Assembly (NCBI RefSeq): GCF_900112425.1
Contig: NZ_FOLP01000004.1
Span: 186,001 to 250,000, forward strand
Direction: 5' to 3'
From: Variovorax sp. OK212
Lineage (GTDB): Bacteria; Pseudomonadota; Gammaproteobacteria; Burkholderiales; Burkholderiaceae_C
DNA: 64,000 nucleotides
In this document: in pieces, positions 55,659 through 62,798 of the stretch
Numbering within the stretch: position 1 is the stretch's first letter
How the letters are laid out: each line of letters starts with the position of its first letter
Program-made: the position numbers and the translations under genes
Notes under the pieces: generated by a model
What the model was told of the DNA's origin: nothing
The model's input: the letters and a program-made list of their open reading frames with translations, nothing else
Database searches by the model: none

Positions 55659-56153
55659 ATGAGCGCGGAAAAACTCATCCTGAACCATGACAAGTGGCGC
55701 AAACGTGTCGGCGGTGCGTTGGCTGGTGTGACCGGTGAGAGCGACAGCAATGCCTATGCGGGCCTGGATTTGAACCTGATCACGTTTGCTGGCAGCACAT
55801 TCAGCGGCAGCAGCTTTGCTTCGACCACCTTCAAACAAGCCGAGTGGACGACATGCCAGTTCACCAAATGCGTCTTCAGCGCTTGTGATTTCGAGGGCGT
55901 CGTTGTCACAGGTTGCACCTTCAGCAACTGCACTTTTGCCAAATCTCAGTTTCGCCGAAGTCGACTCACCGCCTGCAAATTCAACCTGTGCACCTGGGAC
56001 GACCTGAACTTCGATTCGGCCCATTGGTCTGGTGTCGACGTGCTGGGCTGCACCGGCACGCGAGTCGAAGCGATTGATCTCCGAGGCAAACAGGTTGATT
56101 TCACGGGCAGCAGCTTTGAGTACACGGAATTCAGGAACGCGCGCATCAACTGA
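55659..56153 (+). CDS. Pentapeptide-repeat-like protein
   Basis: 164 residues. From about residue 38 it follows an A(D/N)LXX-like pentapeptide pattern in degenerate form with Phe at regular places (LNLITFAGSTFSGSSFASTTF, CTFSNCTFAKSQF), which folds as a right-handed beta-helix. Rich in Cys (about nine). No signal peptide. It closes the VI island in the same direction, so it may be an immunity or accessory protein; in similar islands pentapeptide proteins follow VgrG-DUF4123 effectors. Function not known. Confidence 0.88.
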   Translation: MSAEKLILNHDKWRKRVGGALAGVTGESDSNAYAGLDLNLITFAGSTFSGSSFASTTFKQAEWTTCQFTKCVFSACDFEGVVVTGCTFSNCTFAKSQFRRSRLTACKFNLCTWDDLNFDSAHWSGVDVLGCTGTRVEAIDLRGKQVDFTGSSFEYTEFRNARIN

Positions 56154-56469
56154 ATCTCCGCGGACCGCCGCTGGAGCCGCACAGTTCTTGGTCACAAGAC
56201 TGGGCATTGAACCGTCGCCTTCTATGGCGTTGGATCCACGGTTTCTCGGTCAAGGTGTAACGGGAATGCGATGCTGCTCCGCGCAGGTCTGGCGCGACCG
56301 CATCGTGCGTCAGCGCCTGCCGGTTCCGCGGCGCAATGATGCGTCCCGGTTCGGGAGTTCCGTCAAGAGCGGTGTTCCGGGCGGTGCACGCGGCGCCGCG
56401 AGAACGGCAGCGTCGAGCGCTGACGCCCCGAGACGCTCGCACCTTGAACAATGCGCCAGCAAGAAAGAG
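56154..56469. other. Non-coding stretch after the VI cargo island
   Basis: 316 bases. No frame here has a credible start, ribosome-binding site or family likeness; it may be remnant DNA from the island boundary. I find no inverted-repeat ends, duplicated target site or tRNA. Confidence 0.5.
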
Positions 56470-56772
56470 TCAGCGCAGCCCGCCCACGTAGCGCGGCGGC
56501 GGCGTAGGCGGATTTCCGTCCGGCTGCCGCGCCGCCAACCGCGCCGCGCGGGCCAGCGGCTCCATCGCCTGCTCGAGCCGCGTGGCGAGCAGGTAGAGCT
56601 CCTCGTCCTTCGTGTCCGCCGCGTGCGCGCGGGTCATGCGCACGATCTCGGCGGCGTACTCGGCGTTGGTCGCCATCCACTCGGTGTCGGTCACGCGCCC
56701 GTGCTTTCGCCGCAGCGCCACGTGCAGGCGGGCGGCGAGGGCGATGCGTTCGCTTTCGGACATGGATGGCAT
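56470..56772 (-). CDS. Small hypothetical protein downstream of amtB
   Basis: 100 residues, charged and helical (SERIALAARLHVALRRKHGRVTDTEWMATNAEYAAEIVRMTRAH), ending in a Pro-rich tail (NPPTPPPRYVGGLR). Start 56772 has GGAGGGAA six bases upstream. It follows amtB by 22 bases on the same strand, so probably cotranscribed and under nitrogen control. I do not recognise the family. Confidence 0.75.
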   Translation of the reverse strand: MPSMSESERIALAARLHVALRRKHGRVTDTEWMATNAEYAAEIVRMTRAHAADTKDEELYLLATRLEQAMEPLARAARLAARQPDGNPPTPPPRYVGGLR

Positions 56773-56794
56773 GGCGGTTCCCTCCGTCGGTGGA

Positions 56795-58030
56795 TCAACT
56801 CCCCAGGTGTTCCCTGTGCTGTGCAAGATCGAGGCCCGCCAGTTCGCTCTCGGCGTCGACGCGCAGGCCCACGAGCAGGTGCACCAGGAGAAGCACCACC
56901 GCCGTGCCGGTGGCGCTGTAGATGGCGACGCTGCCCACGGCAATGGCCTGGGTCAGCACGTCGCCGCCGGCGCCCGAGATGCGAGGGTCGGCGAACACGC
57001 CCGTGAGCAGCGCGCCCACGATGCCGCCGATGCCGTGCACGCCGAACACGTCCAGCGAGTCGTCCGCCCCCAGCAGGTGCTTCAGGCCCGTGGCGCCCCA
57101 ATAGCAGGCCAGCCCCGCGATGGCGCCGATGGCCAGCGCGGCCAGCGGCGTGACGAAGCCCGCCGCCGGCGTGATGGCCACCAGCCCGGCCACCAGGCCC
57201 GAGCACAGGCCCAGCAGCGAGGGGCGCCGCCGCACGGTCCACTCGCCCACCATCCAGCTCATGGCGCCCGCCGCCGCGGCGATGTGCGTCACCAGCATGG
57301 CGAGGCCGGCGCGCCCGTCGGCCGCCACCGCCGAGCCCGCATTGAAGCCGAACCAGCCCACCCACAGCAGGCCCGCGCCCACCATGGTGAAGGCCAGGTT
57401 GTAGGGCTCGAAGGCCTCGCGCCCGTAGCCCTTGCGCGGGCCCAGCGCATAGGCGCACACCAGCCCCGCGATGCCCGCGTTGACGTGCACCACCGAGCCG
57501 CCCGCAAAGTCGAGCGCGCCCATCTGCGCGAGCCAGCCGCCCGGCTCCCACACCCAGTGCGCGACGGGCGCATAGACCAGCACGCTCCACAGCAGCGCGA
57601 ACCACAGCACCGCCGAGAAGCGCATGCGCTCGACGAAGGCGCCCAGCACCAGCGCGGTGGTGATGATCGCGAAGGTCAGCTGGAACATCGCGTAGACCGA
57701 CTCCGGAATGTTGGGCGCCACGTGGCTCACCGCCACCTGGCCCGCGTCCTTCAGGTACTCGAAGCCCGAGAACCAGAGCCGGCCGAGGCCGCCCAGCCAG
57801 GGCCAGCCGGGCGTGAAGGCCAGCGAGTAGCCCACCGCGAACCATGTGAGCGACACCGCCGCGGCGATCGCCACCACGGCGGCCATGGTGGCCAGCACGT
57901 TCTTGCGGCGCACCATGCCCGCGTAGAAGAGCGCGATGCCGGGCAGCGTCATGAGCAGCACCAGCGCGGTCGAGGTCATCATCCACGCGGTGTCTGCCGC
58001 GTTGATGGAGGCTTGGGGAGCCAAGGCCAT
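56795..58030 (-). CDS. amtB: Ammonium transporter Amt family
   Basis: 411 residues, about eleven membrane segments. Family stretches AWMMTSTALVLLMTLPGIALFYAGMVRRKNVL, the pore His in FAGGSVVHVNAGIAGL, VGWFGFNAGSA and the second His in DVFGVHGIGGIVGALLTGVF are intact. No cleavable signal peptide is visible, unlike many Amt proteins. No glnK gene adjoins, although glnK-amtB is the common pair. A sigma-54 promoter and NtrC site lie upstream, indicating expression under nitrogen limitation. Confidence 0.95.
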   Translation of the reverse strand: MALAPQASINAADTAWMMTSTALVLLMTLPGIALFYAGMVRRKNVLATMAAVVAIAAAVSLTWFAVGYSLAFTPGWPWLGGLGRLWFSGFEYLKDAGQVAVSHVAPNIPESVYAMFQLTFAIITTALVLGAFVERMRFSAVLWFALLWSVLVYAPVAHWVWEPGGWLAQMGALDFAGGSVVHVNAGIAGLVCAYALGPRKGYGREAFEPYNLAFTMVGAGLLWVGWFGFNAGSAVAADGRAGLAMLVTHIAAAAGAMSWMVGEWTVRRRPSLLGLCSGLVAGLVAITPAAGFVTPLAALAIGAIAGLACYWGATGLKHLLGADDSLDVFGVHGIGGIVGALLTGVFADPRISGAGGDVLTQAIAVGSVAIYSATGTAVVLLLVHLLVGLRVDAESELAGLDLAQHREHLGS

Positions 58031-58069
58031 GGCGGTTGTCTTCTTCGAGTTGCGGACTGAGGCCTTACG

Positions 58070-58085
58070 TGCACAAGTCGTGCCA
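58070..58085 (-). promoter_or_regulatory. Sigma-54 (-24/-12) promoter of amtB
   Basis: On the minus strand TGGCACGacttGTGCA: GG at -24 and GC at -12 with correct 10-base spacing (consensus TGGCACG-N4-TTGCA). The expected start point near 58060 leaves a leader of about 30 bases before the amtB ATG. Confidence 0.85.
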
Positions 58086-58116
58086 TGCCGTTAACGCTCG
58101 GAAACACTTTCGTACG

Positions 58117-58130
58117 CGAAATGCATTTCG
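58117..58130. promoter_or_regulatory. Perfect 14-bp palindrome CGAAATGCATTTCG
   Basis: Lies between the sigma-54 promoter and the NtrC site of amtB. Could be an operator for another regulator; identity unknown. Confidence 0.5.
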
Positions 58131-58158
58131 AACGTAAGGCAAAGCGGGTAATTCCCAA

Positions 58159-58175
58159 TGCACTGGCGCGGTGCA
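58159..58175. promoter_or_regulatory. NtrC binding site upstream of amtB
   Basis: TGCACTGGCGCGGTGCA has the 17-bp NtrC form (TGCACY-N4-TGGTGCA in consensus) with one mismatch. It is about 90 bases upstream of the -12 element, a normal enhancer distance for NtrC. Confidence 0.85.
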
Positions 58176-58199
58176 CGCCCTAAAGTCTGCCCACTCGCG

Positions 58200-58327
58200 A
58201 ACGGGCCCTGCTCGTACTGCCGAGGGTCCGAGGAGACAAATTCCCGATCAACAAGAAAAATGCTCAAAGGCTCCGTACGAGATGCCTGGTCAGAACTTGA
58301 AAGGCGCCGCTGGTCGGCGCCTTTTTT
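58200..58327 (+). ncRNA. Candidate small RNA or leader with terminator
   Basis: No gene precedes this plus-strand terminator: AAGGCGCC (58301-58308) with GGCGCCTT (58316-58323), T run to 58327. Upstream, CTCGTAC (58211-58217) can pair with GTACGAG (58275-58281), and inside it GCC (58219-58221) with GGC (58269-58271), enclosing an A-rich loop. It lies between amtB and the TSUP gene and may be a free small RNA or an attenuated leader of the TSUP gene. Confidence 0.5.
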
Positions 58328-58386
58328 ATGCCCGCTCACCGCGTGCGCGGCAGGCATTTTCCTCAAGCGAAATCGGCCTCTTGCGC

Positions 58387-58439
58387 TTGTCGCACGTGCG
58401 AATGCAGCTATCTTTTTGATAGTTCTGCGGGTGCGACAA
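58387..58439 (+). promoter_or_regulatory. Long hairpin just before the TSUP start
   Basis: TTGTCGCAC (58387-58395) pairs fully with GTGCGACAA (58431-58439); inside, GCAG/CTGC and CTATC/GATAG close a T5 loop. Ends eight bases before the ATG, where no clear Shine-Dalgarno is seen, so it may control translation. Confidence 0.6.
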
Positions 58440-58447
58440 TCGCCGCC

Positions 58448-59206
58448 ATGGAAATGCTGGTGGTCACGGGTGCCTCGCTGCTCGCGGGTTTTGTCGATTC
58501 GATCGTGGGTGGAGGCGGGTTGATCCTGGTGCCGGCGCTGTTTGCCGTGTTTCCGGGCGCACCACCAGCGACCCTGCTGGGCACCAACAAGAGTGCGTCC
58601 ATTTGGGGCACGGCCGCCGCCGCGGCCCAGTTCAGCCAGCGCGTGCAGATGCGCTGGGGTGCCCTGTGGCCTGCCGCGTTGCTCGGTTTCGCCGGCGCGA
58701 TGCTGGGCGCCTGGGGCGTCACGATGTTCCCCGGCGACTTCCTGCGCCGGGCGCTGCCGGTCATCCTGCTGGGCGTGCTGCTCTACACCCTGGCGCGCAA
58801 GGACATGGGCCGGCTGCACGCGCCGCGCTTCAGCGGCCGGGCCGAAACGCTGGCGGCCTGCACCATCGGCTTGTCGATCGGGCTGTACGACGGCTTCTTC
58901 GGCCCGGGGGCGGGCAGCTTCCTGGTGTTCCTGTTCGTGCGCTGGATGGGCTACGACTTCCTGAACGCCTCGGCCTCCGCCAAGATCATCAACACGCTGA
59001 CCAACGCGGCCGCGCTCATCCTGCTGGCCGCCAAGGGCCACGTGTGGTGGCACTACGGGCTGGTGATGGCGGTGGCCAATGTGGCCGGCAGCCTGCTGGG
59101 CACGCGCGTGGCGCTGAAGCACGGCGCGGGCTTCGTGCGGGTGGTGTTCATCGTGGTGGTGAGCGCGCTGATCCTGAAGACGGCTTACGACGCGTTCCTG
59201 CGGTAG
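58448..59206 (+). CDS. TSUP-family (TauE/SafE) membrane permease
   Basis: 252 residues, about eight membrane helices in two repeats. First repeat VDSIVGGGGLILVPALFAVFPGAPPATLLGTNKSAS and second repeat IGLYDGFFGPGAGSFLVFLFVRWMGYDFLNASASAKIINTLTN are the family hallmarks. TSUP proteins carry sulfite, sulfoacetate or other organic anions; substrate here unknown. Start at ATG 58448 (MEMLVVTG), preceded by a strong hairpin. Converges on the tctAB genes. Confidence 0.94.
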   Translation: MEMLVVTGASLLAGFVDSIVGGGGLILVPALFAVFPGAPPATLLGTNKSASIWGTAAAAAQFSQRVQMRWGALWPAALLGFAGAMLGAWGVTMFPGDFLRRALPVILLGVLLYTLARKDMGRLHAPRFSGRAETLAACTIGLSIGLYDGFFGPGAGSFLVFLFVRWMGYDFLNASASAKIINTLTNAAALILLAAKGHVWWHYGLVMAVANVAGSLLGTRVALKHGAGFVRVVFIVVVSALILKTAYDAFLR

Positions 59207-59260
59207 CAGCTCCAAGCGCGGTCCCGGCTGCGGGCGCCCGGCTCGTCGCAGGCTGGAATG

Positions 59261-59284
59261 AAAAAAGCCCCCGGATGGGGGCTT
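59261..59284 (-). terminator. Rho-independent terminator after tctA
   Basis: On the minus strand AAGCCCCC-atcc-GGGGGCTT followed by TTTT. Lies 22 bases past the tctA stop; it can also work on the plus strand for the TSUP gene. Confidence 0.88.
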
Positions 59285-59306
59285 CCTGCAAGACCGCAAG
59301 GCGTCT

Positions 59307-60818
59307 TCACTCCTCGACGAATGCCTCTTCGCGCTTGGCCTTGATGGCGGGCAGCAGCACGATCCCGAGCAGCATCACCGCGGCCACCAGCAGCCCCGCC
59401 GACAGCGGCCGCGTGACGAACACGCTCCACGCGCCGCGCGACAGCAGCAGCGCGCGCCGCAGGTTCTCTTCCATCATCGGGCCCAGGATGAAGCCCAGCA
59501 GCAGCGGCGCGGGCTCGGTGCGCAGCTTGATGAACAGGTAGCCGATGAAGCCGAAGGCCGCCACCATCCATACGTCGAAGGTGTTGTTGTTGGTCGAGTA
59601 CACGCCGATCGCGCAGAACAGCACGATGGCGGGGAACAGGAACTTGTAGGGCACCGTCAGCAGCTTGATCCACATGCCGATCAGCGGCAGGTTCAGGATG
59701 ATCAGCATCGCGTTGCCGATCCACATCGAGGCGATCAGGCCCCAGAACAGTTCCGGGTTGCTGGTCATCACCTGCGGGCCGGGCTGGATGTTGTGGATCG
59801 TCATGGCGCCCACCATCAGCGCCATCACGGCGTTGGGCGGAATGCCCAGCGTCAGCAGCGGGATGAAGGAAGTCTGCGCGCCGGCGTTGTTGGCCGACTC
59901 GGGCGACGCCACGCCGCGGATGTTGCCCTTGCCGAAGGGCACTTCGCCGGGGCGCATCTTGATCTTCTTCTCCAGCGCATACGAGGCGAAGGAGGCCAGC
60001 AGCGCGCCGCCGCCGGGCAGGATGCCCAGGGCCGAACCCAGCGCCGTGCCGCGCAGCACCGCGGGCGTCATGCGCTTGAAGTCTTCCTTGGTGGGCCACA
60101 GGCCCTTCACCTTGTGCGTGAACACTTCGCGCTCGTCGTCGGGCTGCGAGAGGTTGCCGATGATTTCGCCGTAGCCGAACACGCCCATGGCGATCACCAC
60201 GAAGCCGATGCCGTCGGTGAGCTCAGGGATGTCGAAGCTGTAGCGCGCCACGCCCGAGTTCACGTCCGTGCCCACGATGCCCAGCAGCAGGCCCAGCACG
60301 ATCATGGCCACCGCCTTGATCAGCGAGCCCGAAGCCAGCACCACCGCGCCGATCAGGCCCAGGGTCATCAGCGAGAAGTACTCGGCCGGGCCGAACTTGA
60401 AGGCCAGCTCGGTCAGCGGCGGCGCGAAGGCGGCCAGGATCAGCGTGCCCACGCAACCGGCGAAGAACGAGCCGAGGCCGGCCGCGGCCAGTGCGGGGCC
60501 TGCGCGGCCCTGCCTTGCCATCTGGTAGCCGTCGATGCAGGTGACCACCGACGACGACTCGCCCGGCAGGTTCACGAGAATGGCCGTGGTGGAGCCGCCG
60601 TACTGCGCGCCGTAGTAGATGCCGGCCAGCATGATCAGCGCCGACACGGGCGGCAGCGCGTACGTGGCGGGCAGCAGCATCGCGATGGTCGCGACCGGGC
60701 CGATGCCCGGCAGCACGCCGATCAGCGTGCCAAGGATGCAGCCCAGCAGGCAGTACAGCAGGTTGGTGAAGGTGAAGGCAACGCCGAAACCGATGGAAAG
60801 GTTGTGGATCAGGTCCAT
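59307..60818 (-). CDS. tctA: TctA, tripartite tricarboxylate transporter large membrane subunit
   Basis: 503 residues, about twelve membrane segments. The conserved TctA elements LIGVLPGIGPVATIAMLLPATY, YGGSTTAILVNLPGESSSVVTCIDGYQMARQGRAGPAL and LLTLGIPPNAVMALMVGAM are complete. Works with TctB and a periplasmic Bug/TctC protein to import carboxylates using an ion gradient. Only 12 bases after tctB. No tctC gene in this operon; the partner must be coded elsewhere. Confidence 0.96.
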   Translation of the reverse strand: MDLIHNLSIGFGVAFTFTNLLYCLLGCILGTLIGVLPGIGPVATIAMLLPATYALPPVSALIMLAGIYYGAQYGGSTTAILVNLPGESSSVVTCIDGYQMARQGRAGPALAAAGLGSFFAGCVGTLILAAFAPPLTELAFKFGPAEYFSLMTLGLIGAVVLASGSLIKAVAMIVLGLLLGIVGTDVNSGVARYSFDIPELTDGIGFVVIAMGVFGYGEIIGNLSQPDDEREVFTHKVKGLWPTKEDFKRMTPAVLRGTALGSALGILPGGGALLASFASYALEKKIKMRPGEVPFGKGNIRGVASPESANNAGAQTSFIPLLTLGIPPNAVMALMVGAMTIHNIQPGPQVMTSNPELFWGLIASMWIGNAMLIILNLPLIGMWIKLLTVPYKFLFPAIVLFCAIGVYSTNNNTFDVWMVAAFGFIGYLFIKLRTEPAPLLLGFILGPMMEENLRRALLLSRGAWSVFVTRPLSAGLLVAAVMLLGIVLLPAIKAKREEAFVEE

Positions 60819-60830
60819 GGTGCGTGCTCC

Positions 60831-61319
60831 TCAGCCCGAAATGAAAGTGGGCCAGACCTGGATCTGGAGCTTCAGCGCCCAGATGAAGGCCACATAGCTG
60901 CCGGCCGCCAGGATGGTCGACAGGATCAGCACGTCGCGCAGCTTGAAGTGCTCGCCCGCCATGCTCGAGATGATGGTCAGCGCGTAGATCGCGATGATCA
61001 TCCCCATGGCCGGCAGTCCGATGCTGGGCAGGCCGCCCAGCAGCACGCCGAAGGCCAGGTTGGCGCCGAGCACGAAGGCCAGCGGCTTCCAGGCCCATTT
61101 GCCGATCGGGTCGCCGTCAGTGGTCTCGACCACCAGCGCCTGGAACATGATGATCGCGCCGAGGATGGACAGCAGGATGCCGAGCATCAACGGGAAATAA
61201 CCCGGCCCCATGCGGGCCCCGTCGCCGATGGTGTAGGTGGTCGCGCCTATCGCGAAAGCGCCCCCCACGCTGGTGAACATGACTCCTGAGAAGAAGTCCG
61301 CCTGACTCTTGATACGCAT
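60831..61319 (-). CDS. tctB: TctB, tripartite tricarboxylate transporter small membrane subunit
   Basis: 162 residues, four hydrophobic segments (starting FFSGVMFTSVGGAFAIGA), with the family stretch GDGARMGPGYFPLMLGILLSILGAIIMFQAL. Precedes tctA. Its ribosome-binding site GAGGGG is inside a short hairpin. Confidence 0.94.
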   Translation of the reverse strand: MRIKSQADFFSGVMFTSVGGAFAIGATTYTIGDGARMGPGYFPLMLGILLSILGAIIMFQALVVETTDGDPIGKWAWKPLAFVLGANLAFGVLLGGLPSIGLPAMGMIIAIYALTIISSMAGEHFKLRDVLILSTILAAGSYVAFIWALKLQIQVWPTFISG

Positions 61320-61326
61320 TGTCTCG

Positions 61327-61345
61327 CCCCTCTTGTATGGAGGGG
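61327..61345 (-). promoter_or_regulatory. Hairpin covering the tctB ribosome-binding site
   Basis: On the minus strand CCCCTC-catacaa-GAGGGG, the second arm being the Shine-Dalgarno seven bases before the tctB ATG. Six-bp stem, so the site would be only partly masked. Confidence 0.5.
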
Positions 61346-61462
61346 TGAGGGTCGTTCTGCGCGGCTGACCGTTGGCTGACCGCGGCTGTACGGACTATTG
61401 CTTACCGGGTTTTCATTAGGGCCAGCTGACCAGGGCTTTCGCACCGGGCGCAGAAACGAAAA

Positions 61463-61480
61463 AAGCTCCCGAAGGAGCTT
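61463..61480 (-). terminator. Rho-independent terminator of the RRM gene
   Basis: Minus strand AAGCTCC-ttcg-GGAGCTT followed by TTTTTTCG. UUCG loop with a 7-bp stem, about 45 bases past the stop codon. Confidence 0.9.
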
Positions 61481-61524
61481 CTTTTCATTCAGAGAGCCGA
61501 AGCTCTCGGAGTGCAGGGGAGGGC

Positions 61525-61938
61525 TTAGTAGCCGCCACGGCCACCGCCGCCGCCGCCGCCGTAACCGCCGCCACCACCGCTGCGGCCACCGCCGCCGCCG
61601 TAACCGCCGCCACCACCACCACCACCGTAGCCGCCACCGCCGCCACCACCGCCGTAGCCGCCGCCACCACCGGTGCGGGGGGGACGAGCTTCCATCGGAC
61701 GGGCTTCATTCACCGTCAGGGCGCGGCCCTGCAGCGAGTGGCCGTTCATGGCTTCGATGGCTGCGAGTGCTTCAGCATCCGAACCCATTTCGACAAAGCC
61801 GAAGCCCTTCGAACGGCCGGTGTCACGTTCCATCATGACCTTTGCGCTGACGATTGCGCCGAACTCGCCGAAAGCTTGTTCCAGGTCGTTGTCACGCACG
61901 GAGTAGGCGAGGTTGCCTACGTAGAGTTTCTTGCCCAT
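61525..61938 (-). CDS. Glycine-rich RNA-recognition-motif protein
   Basis: 137 residues. RRM domain 1-80 with RNP2 LYVGNL (5-10) and RNP1 KGFGFVEM (about 44-51), then an arginine-poor Gly/Tyr tail of GGGGYGGG repeats (about 88-137). Small RRM proteins like this bind single-stranded RNA and are often cold-induced in cyanobacteria and proteobacteria. The ribosome-binding site GGAG lies in a perfect hairpin stem, which suggests post-transcriptional or temperature control. Confidence 0.95.
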   Translation of the reverse strand: MGKKLYVGNLAYSVRDNDLEQAFGEFGAIVSAKVMMERDTGRSKGFGFVEMGSDAEALAAIEAMNGHSLQGRALTVNEARPMEARPPRTGGGGGYGGGGGGGGYGGGGGGGGYGGGGGRSGGGGGYGGGGGGGRGGY

Positions 61939-61941
61939 TGA

Positions 61942-61984
61942 GGGACTCCTAATTCAAACCAACAAGACAAAGCGATGGAGTCCC
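61942..61984 (-). promoter_or_regulatory. Hairpin masking the ribosome-binding site of the RRM gene
   Basis: On the minus strand GGGACTCC (61984-61977 region) pairs perfectly with GGAGTCCC (61949-61942), 8 bp, 27-base loop. GGAG of the second arm is the Shine-Dalgarno, seven bases before ATG 61938. Together with a roughly 180-base 5' gap, this suggests a thermosensor or autoregulatory leader. Confidence 0.75.
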
Positions 61985-62118
61985 AGAATCACAACAAACA
62001 AGTGCGCTGTGGCGCGAAACTGACCGATCACCGAATTACGTGCACGGGAGACAAAGCTCACAGACACGTGGGCCGGATTATCCAGTGCGAATTGAAAAAA
62101 TTGTGGGAAATTCGTGTG

Positions 62119-62355
62119 TTATTGAGAAACACCTTGTCCCGCCGGGCGGTTTCGCAACGGTTTGAGCAGATCCGAGAGCCCGTTGTGGTCTATTTCATGC
62201 ATCAGCTCGAGCAGTCGGCCGATTTCTCCTGAGGGAAAACCCTCGCGTGCGAACCAGGTCAGGTAATTTCCGGGCAAATCGGCAATCAGCGTTCCCTTGT
62301 GCTTGCCAAAAGGCATCTGGAGCGTCACCAGGCGTTGCAGGTCTTCGGGTTTCAT
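62119..62355 (-). CDS. DUF3820 family small protein
   Basis: 78 residues, with MPFGKHKGTLIADLPGNYLTWFAREGFPSGEIGRLLELMHEI, the signature of the DUF3820 (putative quorum-sensing-regulated virulence factor) family. Ends in a Pro/Gln tail. Follows yciH on the same strand after seven bases. Function unknown. Confidence 0.88.
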   Translation of the reverse strand: MKPEDLQRLVTLQMPFGKHKGTLIADLPGNYLTWFAREGFPSGEIGRLLELMHEIDHNGLSDLLKPLRNRPAGQGVSQ

Positions 62356-62362
62356 CGCGCGC

Positions 62363-62743
62363 TCAGCCTCCCGCCCGCTTGACCGTGTGGCCCTGCTTCA
62401 CCAGGGCGGCGATTACCGTTTCGCGGTGGTCGCCCTGGATCTCGATCACGCCGTCCTTCACCGTGCCGCCCGAGCCGCAGGCCGTTTTCAGCTGCTTGCC
62501 GAGCGCCACGAGGCCCTCCGCGTCAAGCGCAACGCCCTTCACCACGGTCACGCCCTTGCCTTTGCGTCCCTTGGTCTCGTGCGATACGCGGACAATGCCG
62601 TCGGTGGCGGGCATGCGCGCCTCGAGTTCCTTGCAGCGGCACTGGGCCACGGGCTCGCCGCAGCCGGGGCACATGCGCCCGCCCGCCTCGGTGGAATAGA
62701 CCAGGGTGCTGCCCGCCTGATTGCGCTGTTTCATCGTCGACAT
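62363..62743 (-). CDS. yciH: YciH/SUI1-family translation factor-like protein
   Basis: 126 residues. Four cysteines near the N terminus (CPGCGEPVAQCRCKE) suggest a small zinc site, followed by a SUI1/eIF1-like domain (about 50-126: RVSHETKGRKGKGVTVVKGVALDAEGLVALGKQLKTACGSGGTVKDGVIEIQGDHR). Bacterial homologues (YciH) affect start-site fidelity under stress. Divergent from the helicase gene with a 55-base gap; cotranscribed with the DUF3820 gene. Confidence 0.93.
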   Translation of the reverse strand: MSTMKQRNQAGSTLVYSTEAGGRMCPGCGEPVAQCRCKELEARMPATDGIVRVSHETKGRKGKGVTVVKGVALDAEGLVALGKQLKTACGSGGTVKDGVIEIQGDHRETVIAALVKQGHTVKRAGG

Positions 62744-62798
62744 TCGTTGCGTCTTTCTTTTCCTTCTTCGACCCGGGTTCTTCTCTCTGTCTGCTCAC

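Noticed and set aside
56154-56469. Possible transposase remnant or small minus-strand gene after the VI island
   Set aside because: The frame at 56146-56451 lacks a ribosome-binding site and resembles no family; no terminal repeats found.
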